Shown here: piece by piece, positions 38,201-53,000 of the stretch | How positions within the stretch are numbered: the first letter of the stretch is position 1 | How the letters are laid out: each line of letters starts with the position of its first letter | NCBI RefSeq assembly: GCF_037975245.1 | Contig: NC_092564.1 | Span: forward strand, 11,259,984-11,323,983 | Direction of reading: 5' to 3' | Source: Apostichopus japonicus | Lineage: Eukaryota; Echinodermata; Holothuroidea; Aspidochirotida; Stichopodidae | DNA length: 64,000 nucleotides | Notes under the pieces: model-generated | The model's database searches: none | What the model was told of the DNA's origin: nothing | What the model saw: the letters and a program-made list of their open reading frames with translations, nothing else | Made by a program: the position numbers and the translations under genes

Positions 38201-40718
38201 TAATAAAATATACTGTAGAATGCTACCACTAAGTTTTAAGGTAGATTCGATTGAATACATATGGAATGCTACCACTAAGTTAAGGTAGATTCGATTGCAT
38301 ATATATAATATACATAGAATGCTACCACTAAGTTTTAAGGTAGATTCGATTGCATATATAAAATATATAGAATGCTACCACTCAGTCAAGGTAGATTCGA
38401 TTGAATACATATGGAATGCTACCACTAAGTTAAGGTAGATTTGATTGCATATAAATACAGTATATAGAATGCTACCTCTAAATTTTATGGTAGAATCGAA
38501 AATGGAGAGAGGTACGAGAAGGGAGCAGTACAGTACCTGCAGAAAGGTCATAACATACAGTAGCAGTCATCATGCGGAAGCCCTGATTTGCTTATTTAAC
38601 GTTAACCTCTACAATTTCCTGTTTACCTAACATTCGTTCACAATATCAACAATATGATCTTAGTTTTGCGGTCAGCACCCTTTGGCTTTTCTTGACAGGA
38701 GTTCTTTATCCTAAGATCCAAGTACAGATAAATAAATTTCAAAATAAATTGAAACAAACCGGCCTCATTTATTCTGACAGGAGGTGGATGAATTTATATC
38801 AGTGCAGCAAGTGGGAGTGATTTAAAAAGAAAAACTACTTTTAGGAAGAAAACATCGTCAGGTTAATGGTGGCATTGCTAATCTTTCCGGACATTTCGTG
38901 TTTCAATGTTCAGAAAAAGAGGTAGTATGTTTTATTCTTAGGATATCTTGCAAACATCCTTATAAATCACCTTGGCCAATGAGATCACACTTATTGCCAG
39001 GATGTACAATGAAAAGGTCTTTGGGATGATTGGTAATTCTTGGAAAATGTTTTGATTTATACAAAACAGGCATTACTGATGGCAAAAACAAGTCCTTTCA
39101 AATGAAAATTAATGAGTTATAATCTACAAAATAAGATCAATGACAACACTGTTTGCCATTTATGTTAGGAAAAAATATCTTGTATGGATGCAATTATCAG
39201 TACGCAAGCGGGGTTGCCAAAGGTGGGTTAGATGTTTTGTTTTTCAAAATTAAGGTTAATGTAGGCTTTGATGTACCCCCCCCCCTCCCCGATAAACCAG
39301 TCATTCTCCTAAGAGTTGGCTAAAGGCCTCAACCAAAAGAGATCAAAATCGTGCATATTGATAAAAACCAAAGTGTGTAAAGTATCCGGTAGGTGGAACC
39401 CCATTTTTTTAAATTTTATTTTAAAGCTGTACAAAACAAAAATAAATCAAAAGGGTAGATAAAGACAGAGGTGGGGAAGTGAAAATAAAAAAGGGGCAAA
39501 ACACAATTATAAAACAGACAAACATGAGACATGAATTTTGAAAACCAGTTTCCAGCTTAGAAGTAAACTTAGTATCCAGACAGTTCTGCTCTGCGCAAAA
39601 TGGCTTATTTCTAAAATAGATCGGTTGCACCTGAGGCTCAAGAAAGCAATCTCTGGCATTTTCTTAAAGAAAAATAAAGTACCCAACGAAAAGAGATACT
39701 TGGTACTACGCACAAAACTAAATTAAATTCCTTTGCATTGCCTTTACATTAATGACCGTGTCAAATTTATTGAAGTATAACCATCTTTCGGTAAATAGAC
39801 GCCAATTATCATGTAAATTATGAAGAAATATTGAATATATTTCTTTTCAGTTTTACTCCCACAGTAGTAACTGCATGAAAGGTCCTGGGTACTGGGCCTG
39901 AAAGTTTGCCGACCACTGCCCTAGGATACAGGACAAATATTAGTAGTGCAACATGTGTCGTTAGATATGCTTTAATGGCACCAAAGAGTCACATACTTTC
40001 AAGCTTCAATTTCCCAAAAGTTTGAAAACGTTTCAGAATATCGATAGTAGTCAATATAAATCTTGTGTCAAGTTTTCTGTTCACAAGTTTGCCAAATAAT
40101 GACATAAAAATAAAAAGGTGTAGTCTTTGCTGAATGTCATTGGTAAACATGACACAAACATTCTTCTTCTTGCTTCACTTTATAGTTCCAAGTTCTTTAC
40201 TTGCATGACATCACTCTAATTTATATACAACACTAATGTTGCACTTCCCACTCACTCGGATATTTTTACTGGTCCATCGTTACATTTTCAAATGTTATCC
40301 TGCAAATAAATTTCTACTGACCTATAACAATCTGTGCCATCAGCTGCTGGCTTTGCATATAACCTAGTTGTCATAGCAATACTTTGCCCCATGTGTACTC
40401 TACTAACTAGGTTAGACTTGCATGCAGATAACATCTGCTGCTTATCAACTTTGTTAGGTCTATAACATTTGGCTATATTTAAACCAAAGATTTTTGTAGA
40501 TATGTATACGCCTACAGTAGAATTATATATAAACATATGTATACGCCTACAGTGGAATGACGACCTTCGTTACCGGTTTCGAACCTCTGGACATACAATC
40601 AGTCCGCCTACAAAGCGGGAGGCCCGGTCTCGAATCCCGGTGGAGGCTGGAAGTTTTTTCACTGTTCTGGATTTTCCCAACTCACTACAATTTCAATAGT
40701 ACATATATACATATATAT

Positions 40719-40807
<89 letters not shown>

Positions 40808-43800
40808 AATGCCTTTATGCCTCCCCCAATCCCCAGTCCCTTCCCTTTGCAATATGCAATTGGAGGTATACTCACTGGATTATTCACTCCAGCCTTACAG
40901 GCATCACAAAACCAGGGCTCAGTGGAACTGTCAGTCTCAACACTACTCACTGATTCGTTGTCAGACAAATTTTCACCATAGCAACCTGCGAGAAGATAAA
41001 ATTGCTATTTAGTAGGTGACTAGACAACATGAAATACTTGGCAATAGACAAGTTTGCCTGTAAGACAGCTCAGAGAAATACAAAATATAAGGACAATCTG
41101 ATATCGAGAATTTTTGGTGGAGTTTTTGTTGAAAGAAATAATATTTTGTTCTTTCGTATTTATAAATACTGTAACTCCTTTTTTCTAACAACGGTGCATG
41201 TGTATCTTTAGATCTGATGATTCCAATTTTTGCAACAATTGCTCAGAAAATATAATTTCAGTGACAGGAAATTGTAAAGTAATGGTTGTATTTTATGCAA
41301 TTTCCAACAATGATTATCACAGAACGGTAATTAGCAAATTGCTTGTTCTCACGTTAAATTACAAGTCCATCAAAATCAGAAAAACAGAGAAAATCACCTT
41401 TAATCATTAAATTGTCCAATTTGATTCACTATGGGATAATAAAATATCCTTTTCATTAGTACGCATATAGGTCACCCACCGCTCATGATGAGATCAAAAT
41501 ATTTTTAATGGAGGAAAGTGATTACAGTACCTCTCTAATAATAATCCAAGTGAGAAAACACACAAACAACTCACCACAGAACTAATGAACCAATTGGTCT
41601 TTGATCAATGAGGTATTAAATATTGTTGAAAATTGCTTTATAAACTGGTAAAGGAGAACTAATCTCCTCTCAAGGCTTAAATTGTTCATAAACAGCTACC
41701 AATTTCTTACCTTCATGAACAGCTATCCCACAGTGGTCACACTCGATGATCTCATCAGTATCTTCACTAGAGGAAAACAGCAAAATGATATTCCAGAGAG
41801 AAAATTAAATGCAAAGATATTAAAGCAGAGGGCCCAGAAAAAAAGACAACAGCTTAAGAGAAAAATTATTAGCCTGGAAGTGCGTCGATGTGGACGCTGT
41901 GCTGTGATGTGGTGTGATGTGGACGCATACAATGTTAACCACTTTGAATAGTTTTAAAGGGCAGACTGAAGTATATATGTTGATTGAAGACAGGTATCTA
42001 AGGCATGAAGTAAATATGTTTTACACATCATTACAAGAAATGGAAACCTTAGAACTGAAATTTGTAACATTTTTAAATGCCCACATTTTATTTCTGTAAG
42101 GAAGGAATGAAGTACATATTCAGGGAAAAAGTTAGTTTTCAAAGTTTGTGTAGCTGTTTCGAGGGCTCAGAATTTTGTCTTTTATAAAATACTATGCTTC
42201 AGGTGTAAAAAATTGCTAAACATCTTTCCACTTGTATATAGCTATTTGACCATTTTATATAGCACATTACACATCTGATACTGAATCAATTATTCCCTAC
42301 ACTTTTCACATACTGTATCATGGTAATAATTAAAAAGTTTACAATTGAAATTCTAAACATATACACCCACCCTTGTTATATGTTTAAATTTGTTACATAA
42401 CTTTTCCAGCAAATTCAACCAATTTTTCAAGTAATTATCAGAAAGGTGATTGTAATTGAAGGAAATAAGACAATCTAATCTACAGAATGTATTTCGCAAA
42501 ATGAAGTAAATAAAACCAATACTACTCTTAAGGTTGCTTACCTGACTTCACCTAGGCAAACACTACAAATAAGGAATCTGAGCTTGTCAGCTGGGTTCGG
42601 ATCCTCTTTGCTGCTCTAATAATACCAAAAGAACAAAAGGGAATCTTTATTCTCCAGTGTTTCAGATTACTGTTATGTACATTATTCAGGTAAATCTTCA
42701 CAAATCACACATCAAATCATCTGCATACTATTTTGTCAGGTCCCTTTTTCAATCAAATTGTAAGAAATGGCAAAAATTTCTCTTGAAATACTGTACCTTC
42801 CCTGGTCCCTTCAGGGCTTCATGATATGAGATGGGGGTGTGATCTTTTACATACTGGGTCTTAACAGTACTGCTACTCCTTACAGGTAAGCCCCCCATGC
42901 CCATCCCACCCACCCCCTCTCCTACCCAAACAGAGGTGTAGGAACATGACCAAGTACAGCTTTGATATTTCCATTAGGCCGAGGACAGTCCAGAGGTCAT
43001 TATGGCCAATGAGGTACATAACACAAATCCCTTTCTCATTAATAATTTCTTTGCTAAATATCTAAATTTATTTATTGCAATTCCCAGCCAGTTTTTCTGT
43101 TGCTTGATTTGTAAACACTGACTGTACAGTATATAAACAGTAAAAAAGAAAATGTGTAGCTTTTGGTACAGCGAGGGGAGTAGCCAATGTCTGGCCGATC
43201 GGGAAAGTTTTACTCCCTCTGAATTCTTTCCACTCCTCCTTCTCTGTATATGACATTAATACGACCCTCGTTCTGAAGAGGAATTAATCAAATTATTTTC
43301 TACAAATTCCTATCCAGCTGAACAAGCCTTCCCAGACCTCAGCATTGACTGTGTAACATTTATGGCAGAAACCTCAAGGATTACTATTCTTTTAATCATG
43401 TTTCTTCTTGATATTGTTATCAAACAGATTTAACATCATTTTTCTTTATCTTCTTTTTAACAGCTCTCAATCAAAACTGAATTAAAGAAACATCTAACTA
43501 AGAATTGTTCTTTTTAACAGCTCTCAATAAAAACTGAATTAAAGAAACATCTAACTAAGAATTGTTTTTACGATGTTCAACATTTATGCAACCTGGGAAA
43601 ATAACTATAGGGTTATAGCCATTTAAGAATATAATTTGCGAGTGCCATATAGAGAGTTCCAATAAAATGATAAAGCCTTTATGAAGGATAAAGTCATTAT
43701 GCAAATTAATTTGACAACATCACATTATAGTAATATAATTTACATAGAATAAGATTTATGCAACATGAACTGTTTTGTAATTCATATTAGAACAACAACA

Positions 43801-46800
43801 ATTTTTTTTTTGTATCTTTCAAGGGTAGATTAATAATTTTATTGTTATTGTCACTGTTTTTGTCAAATTTAATTTTGACTTTATTTTATATCCTCATATT
43901 CAACTTACAGTAATACTATACTTCTTTAGCTGACTAAGTAAATGGCAATGAAATAAAGGATAACAAAATTCTTATGACAAGGTGGTAGCCAGCCTTTCTG
44001 TATTATTCCCAAGATGTATTATGTCACACACATGGTGTCTTCTGTTACACAAGATATACCCAGCTTTGAGAGAAAAATATTAAAATATATTTGGACAACT
44101 GCCAAAAACAAAAACAAATCCACAGCAATAAATACAGCAATTTCAAAATGACATCATTATGTAACATGTGACTTTCAATTTTTCGTGTTGTATAATCTGA
44201 CTTATTACGATATTTCTGTAACCAGAGATGGGTTTCCAAATGCTGAATCTAAAATATAAAACCTTTTAACATCTAACGATGATAAATGATCTAAATGATG
44301 GTACTCGTTTCAATGCAAACATTGTCTGCATTGTACTGAACCGTCAAAATAAGAAGAAAAGAAGGAGAGAAAAAGAGAAAAGTAGGGAGCTGCTCCCTGT
44401 ATTTGGAGAAGTTAAAGGCACCCTTAATTCTAGAGACACTATGACATCACAGATTTACCCCTCCCCCCAAAATGACACCATTCAGACTTTATAAACTCGG
44501 GTATCTTCCCACATGAAAGCAAGATTCTTGTTAACTTTCTGAGAGCTTTGTTTAACAATCACAAATGAATTTTTCAAATATGCTACATACCATGGTTGGT
44601 TTTGTGCCACCTTTTTGTTTGCATTTTCATGTCAAGACAATTTGCTAAGATGTGCTTCTCAATTTACATATTAAATTAAACTTTCATGCATATAATTTTT
44701 TCATGACTTTTTTTTTATCTCAGTAGAAGAAGGAAAAATTAACAGAGGTTGTGTCTACTTGTTGTTCCAGTGAATAAACTCTTTACAGTATGAACTTGGG
44801 ACCTACTTTTTCGACAACCTCCACAAGTTCATTGTAAGGTCATTGGACTGACCTCGTTTTAATTGACATGGAAGAGATTCCTGACAAACTAATCTCAGGA
44901 GTATTGATGCTCTTACTCTTGTTGTTCTTGGAAACCCTCTCTTCATCTATGGTCTGTCATGCTGTGTACGCACCCATATTTATCCATGTCTATTTTTCTT
45001 TAATTTAAACTGACCCACCTACAAATGTTATACCAATGTGACTGAACCAGTTGATAGAGGTCAAAGTGAAACCATCAGATGATAAGAGGCAGCTAGATGA
45101 TGAGAGGCAGAATCCATCCTCCAGGGTACAACAAGTACTGTACAGTATACCTGGTGCAGACATATCATATACAACTCTTGAGATAGAGTGTTTCTGAATC
45201 AAATGCAAATTCGGGAAATTCAGTCAGCTTGTTTGTATTTTTTTACAGTACCAAAACCAACCTGATCATTACTTAGAGATAGAAGGTCATTTTCAAGGTA
45301 ACACACCACGATGGGGTTTGCCTATTATTTAACGACATTTGATATCTGAGTAGGTAAATTCAATCCATCAATTCCAACTTGAAACTTGACTTCTCATGTC
45401 AAATGACAGATATTGAGTGAGATGTTGGTATCCTCTCTACTTCTATACTAGTATTGAAACTTTACCATAGTCAACTTCACAGTGGTTGTTTTAATGAGAT
45501 GGGGGGGGGGGGGGTGGTCATGGGAGATCAACAATTCTGTCTTTTAAATGAAGAAGGTTGTTTTTAGAGCACTTATGGGTGAAAATAGGATGAGGGTCAT
45601 TACTTTTTCATTCTGTTACTCATAGAGCATTGTTGCATATTGTCATAAATCTTCAGTCGCTGTATAGTTGTACATGTATAATGATTTCTGTGAGCATGAC
45701 ATGTTTTACACACTCTTCCCTCCACTGCTTAAGTTGGCTCAAGGTCCTGTAACTAGAAATGTGAGTTCCAATTTCTAGCTTTCGGACATGATATCCCATT
45801 AAATTACATGTAGAAGATAATGATATGACTTCCAGCACATGTATCATTAAACACACATCTCACCTCGAAGGGAGTTAAGTTCTGTCAGACCGCATAAAGG
45901 CTTTCTTTCAACCGGAAAAAGACATTATTCTAACCCAGCACCTTTCTTTTGTAATACTAAAAAAAAATCATTTCATGTTCACCGTCTTTCAATAATATAT
46001 CACTTCTTTTTGGCTAAAGAGTCCTTAAATCATATGACTTGATGTTTTTCCCCCTCCCCCTCACAAATGAGATTTCTCTTGGCCTTCCGTAGAGCTAATT
46101 TTATGCCTCCTTGTACACACAAAGTAGGTCATCAAATGGGAGGTGAACAGACCTTTCCTCCGTCATAGTTTAAACAACATGTTTTTTTCTTTTTCTTTCT
46201 TTTGACCTTTTTATTAAAAGCTTACCAAGCTGTCCTTTTAACAAACACATCTTAAATTGATTCCTGCTTGAAAATCCCTAATGAATAGATGTTTCCACAG
46301 AGACCATCAATTCAATTGACGTTACCTGACAGAGAATGAATTATCTTCTTCTTCTTTTTGTTATCATCTCTCTGTCCCTCTCTTGAGAGAAGCAATTAAC
46401 TTTTACAAGTTCAAACCTATGATGCAAACAACAGATTGTAGGCCATTTTGATTGAGATGTATTTACAAAGATATCTGGAACAGCATACATGTGCAGTCAC
46501 CAAGACCAATACAGTACAAATTGCTTCTCATTTTACTTCGAGAGTGGAGTAGAGGGTGCAGTATATATATATGTCTGATCCAACCAGGTGTGTCTTTGGT
46601 TTCAAATATTTGACCCTTCAGTGCAGTTCACTTACAAATTCTAGATGGTTGTTCCATTTAAATTTGCATACATATTAGATTCACCATTGAGTGGAAGTAG
46701 ATCTATCAGGACTAATTGTGATGATGAGATGTACACTGATGTACAGTGCCATTTAGAATGTACAGTATTTATTAAGAATAGGAATAAGTAGGGCGGGCAA

Positions 46801-46954
46801 ATTATTAGAGATCAGACCCACATACACAAAAGCATAAATTGCTAATAAAAGAGAACAGGTCCACCAAATGTGGAGCTAATTGAAGTGATTAGGCCGACCC
46901 AAAAGAGAAGCTAATAAATGAGATATGGTGTTAATGATATCTGTAGTTGGACTA

Positions 46955-47031
<77 letters not shown>

Positions 47032-50000
47032 GTAGATGTTCATATAAGTATCTATATAAGTCTCACATCACCGGTCTCAACAAATACAGGACCCCTAAAT
47101 AACTACCATTTCAACAAACATATGTAATCCGTTCTTCCTTATCTTTGCTCCTTAATCCACTTCCTGTATATAGTCATGGTTTACAGTATATGGTTCTATT
47201 TCCATCAATGCCACTTACACTTATCAAGCATCACACTTTCATTGTGTTACATTTTCTAATTTTTATTCCACTGCCAAGTATTGCTTACAAAGGTCCCAGG
47301 GTGACTGAAAATTCCAATATATTTTCTAAAACATTACTCATTAAGGTTAAAGTAAGGCTCAATATGTAGAGACCATATTCAGTATTCATTAGTAGCCCAA
47401 CTACAGATATCATTACCAGCATATTTATAAATCAAAGATCAACGGACTCACTTTTAAGTAGATCTATCTGTAGAAGACAGATCCACCATGAAGAGCTATA
47501 TATATCTTTTGCTGTAGATATCAGCTCAAACTTAACTTAAAAACTTATGATAACTTAAGGTCAGATCCACCAATTAAGTAAATCTAATTGTAGAGACCAT
47601 GTTCACCAAACGTAGACCTACTTATAAATTTGGTGAGATTAGAACTGCCATTTGTAGCTCCCACAGAACTTAGATATCAGATCAAACCTAAAATAGATAT
47701 TATTAAAGATCAGCTCCACCGTTTGACCTTTTATTAGAGTAAATCATATTATACATATCATATCTACCAAATTTATCAAAGTAAATTTATCAAAGTAATT
47801 TATCAAATTTATCATAGTAAAACATATTATACATATCATATCCACCAAATTTATTACTTTTTCTCAGTAATAAATGGAGATGAGATCTCAACATTTTATG
47901 TACAGTAGCTCCAACAGTTAGATATCAGATCAAACACAACTATACTGTACATAGCTAACTGTGGGGATTATATAATCATATAATAATCCCCACTGTGAAT
48001 CTTAGGATGAGAATAATGAGATCCACCATAAGTTACCCTCTGATTATATGAATGAGATTCACCCTATTTACATCTGAATACAGTAAATAGAGATCAAATC
48101 CACTGTCCCTAGCAGATCCTGATGTAGAGATCATGAACTCTTCATATCAGAGAATAAGTCGCAGTGGACATTTCAGCTTGTTACTTTTCACATAATTTTT
48201 CTAACATTCCAACCCATGTAACAAGAATTCCATAATCCAACACGCAACTATATGATATGATATGTTTATCTATGAATGTATATGGTTCCACTACCTTAAC
48301 ACCATTTAAAGATCAAATGCCAATGCCTCTCATGGAATGTTCAAAACCCCAAACTGTTTTAAAAAAATTGAGTTTCTTTATTCATATTTATTCATTTATT
48401 CAACTTGTTAAAATGCCCTGATTAACTGTAGCAACATCTTTCCTTTCCTTGAAGGCATTTCCCTTATATACAAGTTACATCCAGCAACCTTGAAGTACGA
48501 GACAACAAGTCCAAACCCTTTGTATCATTGTCTGGATTTGCAGTTTGTAGCTCTGTACATATGTTGCACACTACTACCGTAGACTGAATTTAAAATGAAT
48601 TCCAAATTGATTCAAATTTGAGAAAACAATGAAAAACATAACATACTGTACAGTAAAGTTTTCTTCCCTTTTGGCAGCAGTTCTATGGATTCGGTTGCTA
48701 GGCAAATTCTTTCTGTGATATTTTTACTAAATTAACTTTAATTAGTAATTAATGAGTCTGTTTGATCCTGAAAGTTTATCTTGCCCCAGACACTTTATCA
48801 CAGAGAAGTTTTCGATTTGAATTTGCTTAAACGAGAAACGAGATCCACCGATAAAATTTGAAAAGGTCTATTCTCACAAGTATCTCGGCAAAATCTTGCT
48901 GCATTTGGGAGAGACTGTATCAGGATTGTGTCATGGGGCTTCTTCCAGTTTGTGAATGTGTGATTTTATTATAGTGTCATTTGACAGTGCAAACCATTTG
49001 GGTATTAATTGCTATTATTTTACTGTTTTCTTAACTGGAGTAACACTTGGCACAAATTTTTGTGGAAAAACTTACAGACTAGTTCTGTATGAAACAAAAA
49101 GGTTATATTTTACATTTAATACAATACCATCTTGTCAAGATCGCAATCTGAAACATTAAATGTCAACATAGATTTGCCATCATTCCTTCATACATTATTA
49201 CAGGTACTGTACCAAATGATTTGAGAGTCCTCGGGTGCAAATGTTATGAGGAGAAAAAGATAAAATCAAGATGAAATGCATATACTAGGGTGATAAGGTG
49301 TGTGAGGATGATACATAGAGCAACTGTAGTGCCTTTTCTACTTCATCAAATAATTTCCATTTCTCCTGCTGGCAATATTAGCGAACAGGTTCCACTTTAG
49401 AGAACCGAAGAAGCGATGATAAAAATAGTTTGTAGCAAAAACAGGTAGATACATTATATGCCACTGAGATGGACAGCCCCTGCTCGCCTCTCTTCCTTCC
49501 TGTCATTTCAAGACCAAAGTATTATAGAAGATGACCCCAAAATGAAAGGATAGATATAGATATCTAAAAAATGTTAACAACGGATAGTTTTATACTAATT
49601 TAGACATTATTATATAGTGGGGTTTAACAAACCATGAAAGAGATTTAGATGCAATCTGTACCCCAGGAACTTGACATTTTAAAGAAAGCCTCAAAAAGGT
49701 TCACTTGTGAAATGGTTTAAGTTTTTTAAACTTTGAAGTGCAATCGTCATGGTCATCAGCAAATATCCCCCTCTACTGATAAGAGCTGCTACAGTCTCTT
49801 AAAGACCGTGTAACAGCCAACACCGCCACCTGCCGAGTACAGTCGGAGAGGGTACACACTCGTAACGGTTCATCCATTCACATTTCTCAAGTGGTCAATC
49901 TCCCATCTATATCGACATGATTACCACAGAAGCCATTACCTGCGTAATTTAAGCCCATCAAGAACTGATAAAGAGCGTGTAAATCTTACAAGTAGTTTCC

Positions 50001-53000
50001 CTCTTAGAAGATTCTGCGGATAGGCCAGCCTCTGCTCTCTAGAAAAGTCTGCCCTATTATTTCCCCTCTTTGTGAAAATCTCCTCAGGGAACTCTCAAAT
50101 CAAATGTGGACATTGAAGGTCAGTTTATAGTGGATGTCCCCGCATCCATTGAATTGATAGCAATCTGCCTGAAGCACTCTCCAGTCGTTTCCGACCAGCC
50201 AAGTTCTATCTACATGCAGATAGCTTGAAGTGACGGCCAAACTGGATATCAACACTTATAAGAAGGGGGGGGAAAAATCCATCAAAATACACCATTTCCT
50301 CGAGGAAATGAAGCAGCAAATGACGCGCCTTCCTTTCTTTTTTTTCTTTTTTTTTCCCCGCAAAGAGAAAACTATCGAGTTACTCTATGGAGTTGACCTT
50401 GCAAAATTGTGATGGAGAAAGGACATTGCAATGAAGACGACAATGACTTTAACGCAGATCGCAAAAGTAAGTCTATAACTTAGATTTGTGAACACGTACA
50501 GAAATGCTGTACTCAAATCTGAAGCCAAAGCTAAATTAATCAGGTCACACCTTCGGAGTCTATGCATGCCAAGCTCTTCAATACCGCCCTTGTTACCTTT
50601 CGGGAAACATACCAGTTGTAGTTGCCCTTTTTCTAATGGAAATTCAACTTGACATCCAGTGCACAATTTGCCAAATTTATGAAACATGATGATGATCATG
50701 TTGATGATCATGATGATGATGATGATGATCCCAAAATGATTGAGTGTAGGTGTTTGTTTAGATTGCACTTTTAAAGTTAACTTAAGGTCGAGCTTTTCTT
50801 CACTCCCGACACTGTGAAAAATGTCTGTATCACCGCCAATGAATTTTAAATAGTGCTCGTATCTCTTGCAGAAACTTTGAAGGTCAAGCCTACTGGTCTC
50901 AACGAAATGCTGAATCACCCTTCCAGCTTAGAGAGTACAAACATAATCGGCAAAACTACGGCTTCGATAGCTGACTAATGCACAGTGCTTATAAAAAAGA
51001 TTAAAAAAAGGTTGATGAATCAGAGAAATAAGGCACTGGGTTTAGTGCATGCATAAAATAGACATGCATGTTAGCAACAATGAGCTCTATCCATGGCACT
51101 GCTTATACAGATCTATTATTCATGCAGCAGTCTCAAATGATTTGCCAAGGAAATGATGGAAGGGATTTGGAAAGTGGTTTGCGGGAACCAGTGACTATTT
51201 TTAGATTAATACGTGTAAATGTTCTAGATAGTCGAAAGTTATTTGCTGGATGAAGCACCCATGTGAATATCCAATGAGCTGTGCAACTCACGTACTCAAG
51301 TACTAAAAAAAAAATAGGTTAATTATACCATATGCCTACTGTAGGTTGAGAATTTAATGTTATCAAAATGTACACCAAAAAAAATCCATGAAAACATTTG
51401 AAGTTGCTGAAGGGAAGTCTCTGCAAAAAATGTGTTCATTTCAGCTTCTCTCTCCTCAGCGACTGAAATCAAATCCTGCAAATTTCATTATCGGAACTAC
51501 ATCCTCAAGGACATGGCACAACTGTGCAATGCTGTGACCTAGTTGGAAGAGACTGCTTATGCCTTACAACACTACTACTATCAGGCAAAAACACACATTA
51601 AGCTCACAAAATTATGTAAGCCAGCTAGCCCAGGGTTATCTCTTAGACTCGTCGCACAGTATCGTGTTCTGGGATACAAATCATACAGTGTTATTACCCT
51701 CAACACAGCTTCATTAGCCCAGTGTTAACTCTAAGACTGGTCGCACAGTATCGTCGTGTTCAGGAATATCGTACAGTATTATTACCCTTAAGAAAGCTTC
51801 ATTAGCCCAGGGTTATCTTTCTAAGACTCATCGCACTGTATTATGCTCAGGAATGTTGTACAGTATTATTACCCTTAAAATTCATTCAAGAAAATTAGAA
51901 TGAATTGAACAACATTTTTGGAAGATTTTCCTTTCCAGTAAACTGTAAATGTACAGCATACATTTGTTGTAATTGGAAAAACCAATAAAAAGTGTTAAAA
52001 CAAGTCCAAACACTGGACAAAAACTAAACGAACAATGTATTGCTCATGAAAACATACAACATCCGAGGTCAATCCATGCAGAGTCAACAGAGATGTTCAG
52101 AGATGGTCTCAGATTTGGCTGATAACTTATGATTCATTATGTGTTCCCGGAAGTGTCAAAGGTAGAAAATGGGGGGGGGGGGGGAATTGTGTAATTTGTG
52201 TTGGAAACTTTCTGGTTGCTAGGATACAGCCACAGTTAGCAACCAAAGTCATGTTCCATTGACAGTTCTTTACCGTCCTGTAAATTATTGGATGGTACCT
52301 TTGTTACACAAGAAAAAAAAGGTGTCAAAGGTACAAAATGGACAACCAAAATTGTGTTGGAAACTTTCTGGTTGCTAGGATACGGCTACACCTAGCAACC
52401 AATGTCAACCATCTTCCATTGATAGCTCTTTACTGTCCTGTAAATTATTGGATGGTACCTTTTCTATGTATGTATTACAACTACTGTAAATATTGTCTTT
52501 AAGTAGTTTATAGTTAGATCCTGTGAACTGAGAAAGATGTAGTCATTGAAGTGCCAGACTTCCAGTTAAGTCAAGTGCCAAGAAGTTTTCTGCTTCGTGT
52601 CACAGCAACGGGGGTGGTCAATCTGGGGGAAAAGTCATCATTTGTCGACGTTTCCTGGCACTACATTTGAGATATCTAAATATATGCAGATATGGGTGAC
52701 AGTTGCATGGCAGTAAAGCCATATTGTAGTTGTAATAGAAAACATTGGCAGTGAAACTACACAGGCCCTGTATTTTAGAAACAGTGCTCTTTAACTTCGA
52801 CCATCTCACTTTTACCCTACTGCAGCTAGAGGTCCAGTTTGGTTCTGTTGCTTTAGTTTAAGTTTTGCTTTATATGCCACAATTTTAATAGACAATTAAC
52901 CATATGTCAAAAGTTGTGTCTGTTGTGTTAATTAACCATTTCAACTGCTAGAGAATCATAACTTTCACGAATATGGGAACTCAGATAGATGTTTTTGGCA

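Noticed and set aside
36269-38500. CRISPR-like regular array
   Set aside because: Period is constant but there are no unique spacers; the whole unit repeats, in a eukaryotic intron. It is a minisatellite.
40693-40875. Extension of PHF14 exon 6 into the Tyr-Ile repeat
   Set aside because: The consensus donor cca|gtgagt at 40876/40875 ends the exon, and the rest is (TA)n microsatellite.
41682-41951. + strand 89-codon frame
   Set aside because: Shadow over PHF14 exon 5 on the opposite strand.
50385-50918. 177-codon open frame on the - strand within PHF14 intron 3
   Set aside because: It is stretched by a GAT/ATC microsatellite coding poly-Ile, shows no domain and needs no place in the phase-0 junction of exons 3 and 4. 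A transcript would be required to revive it.
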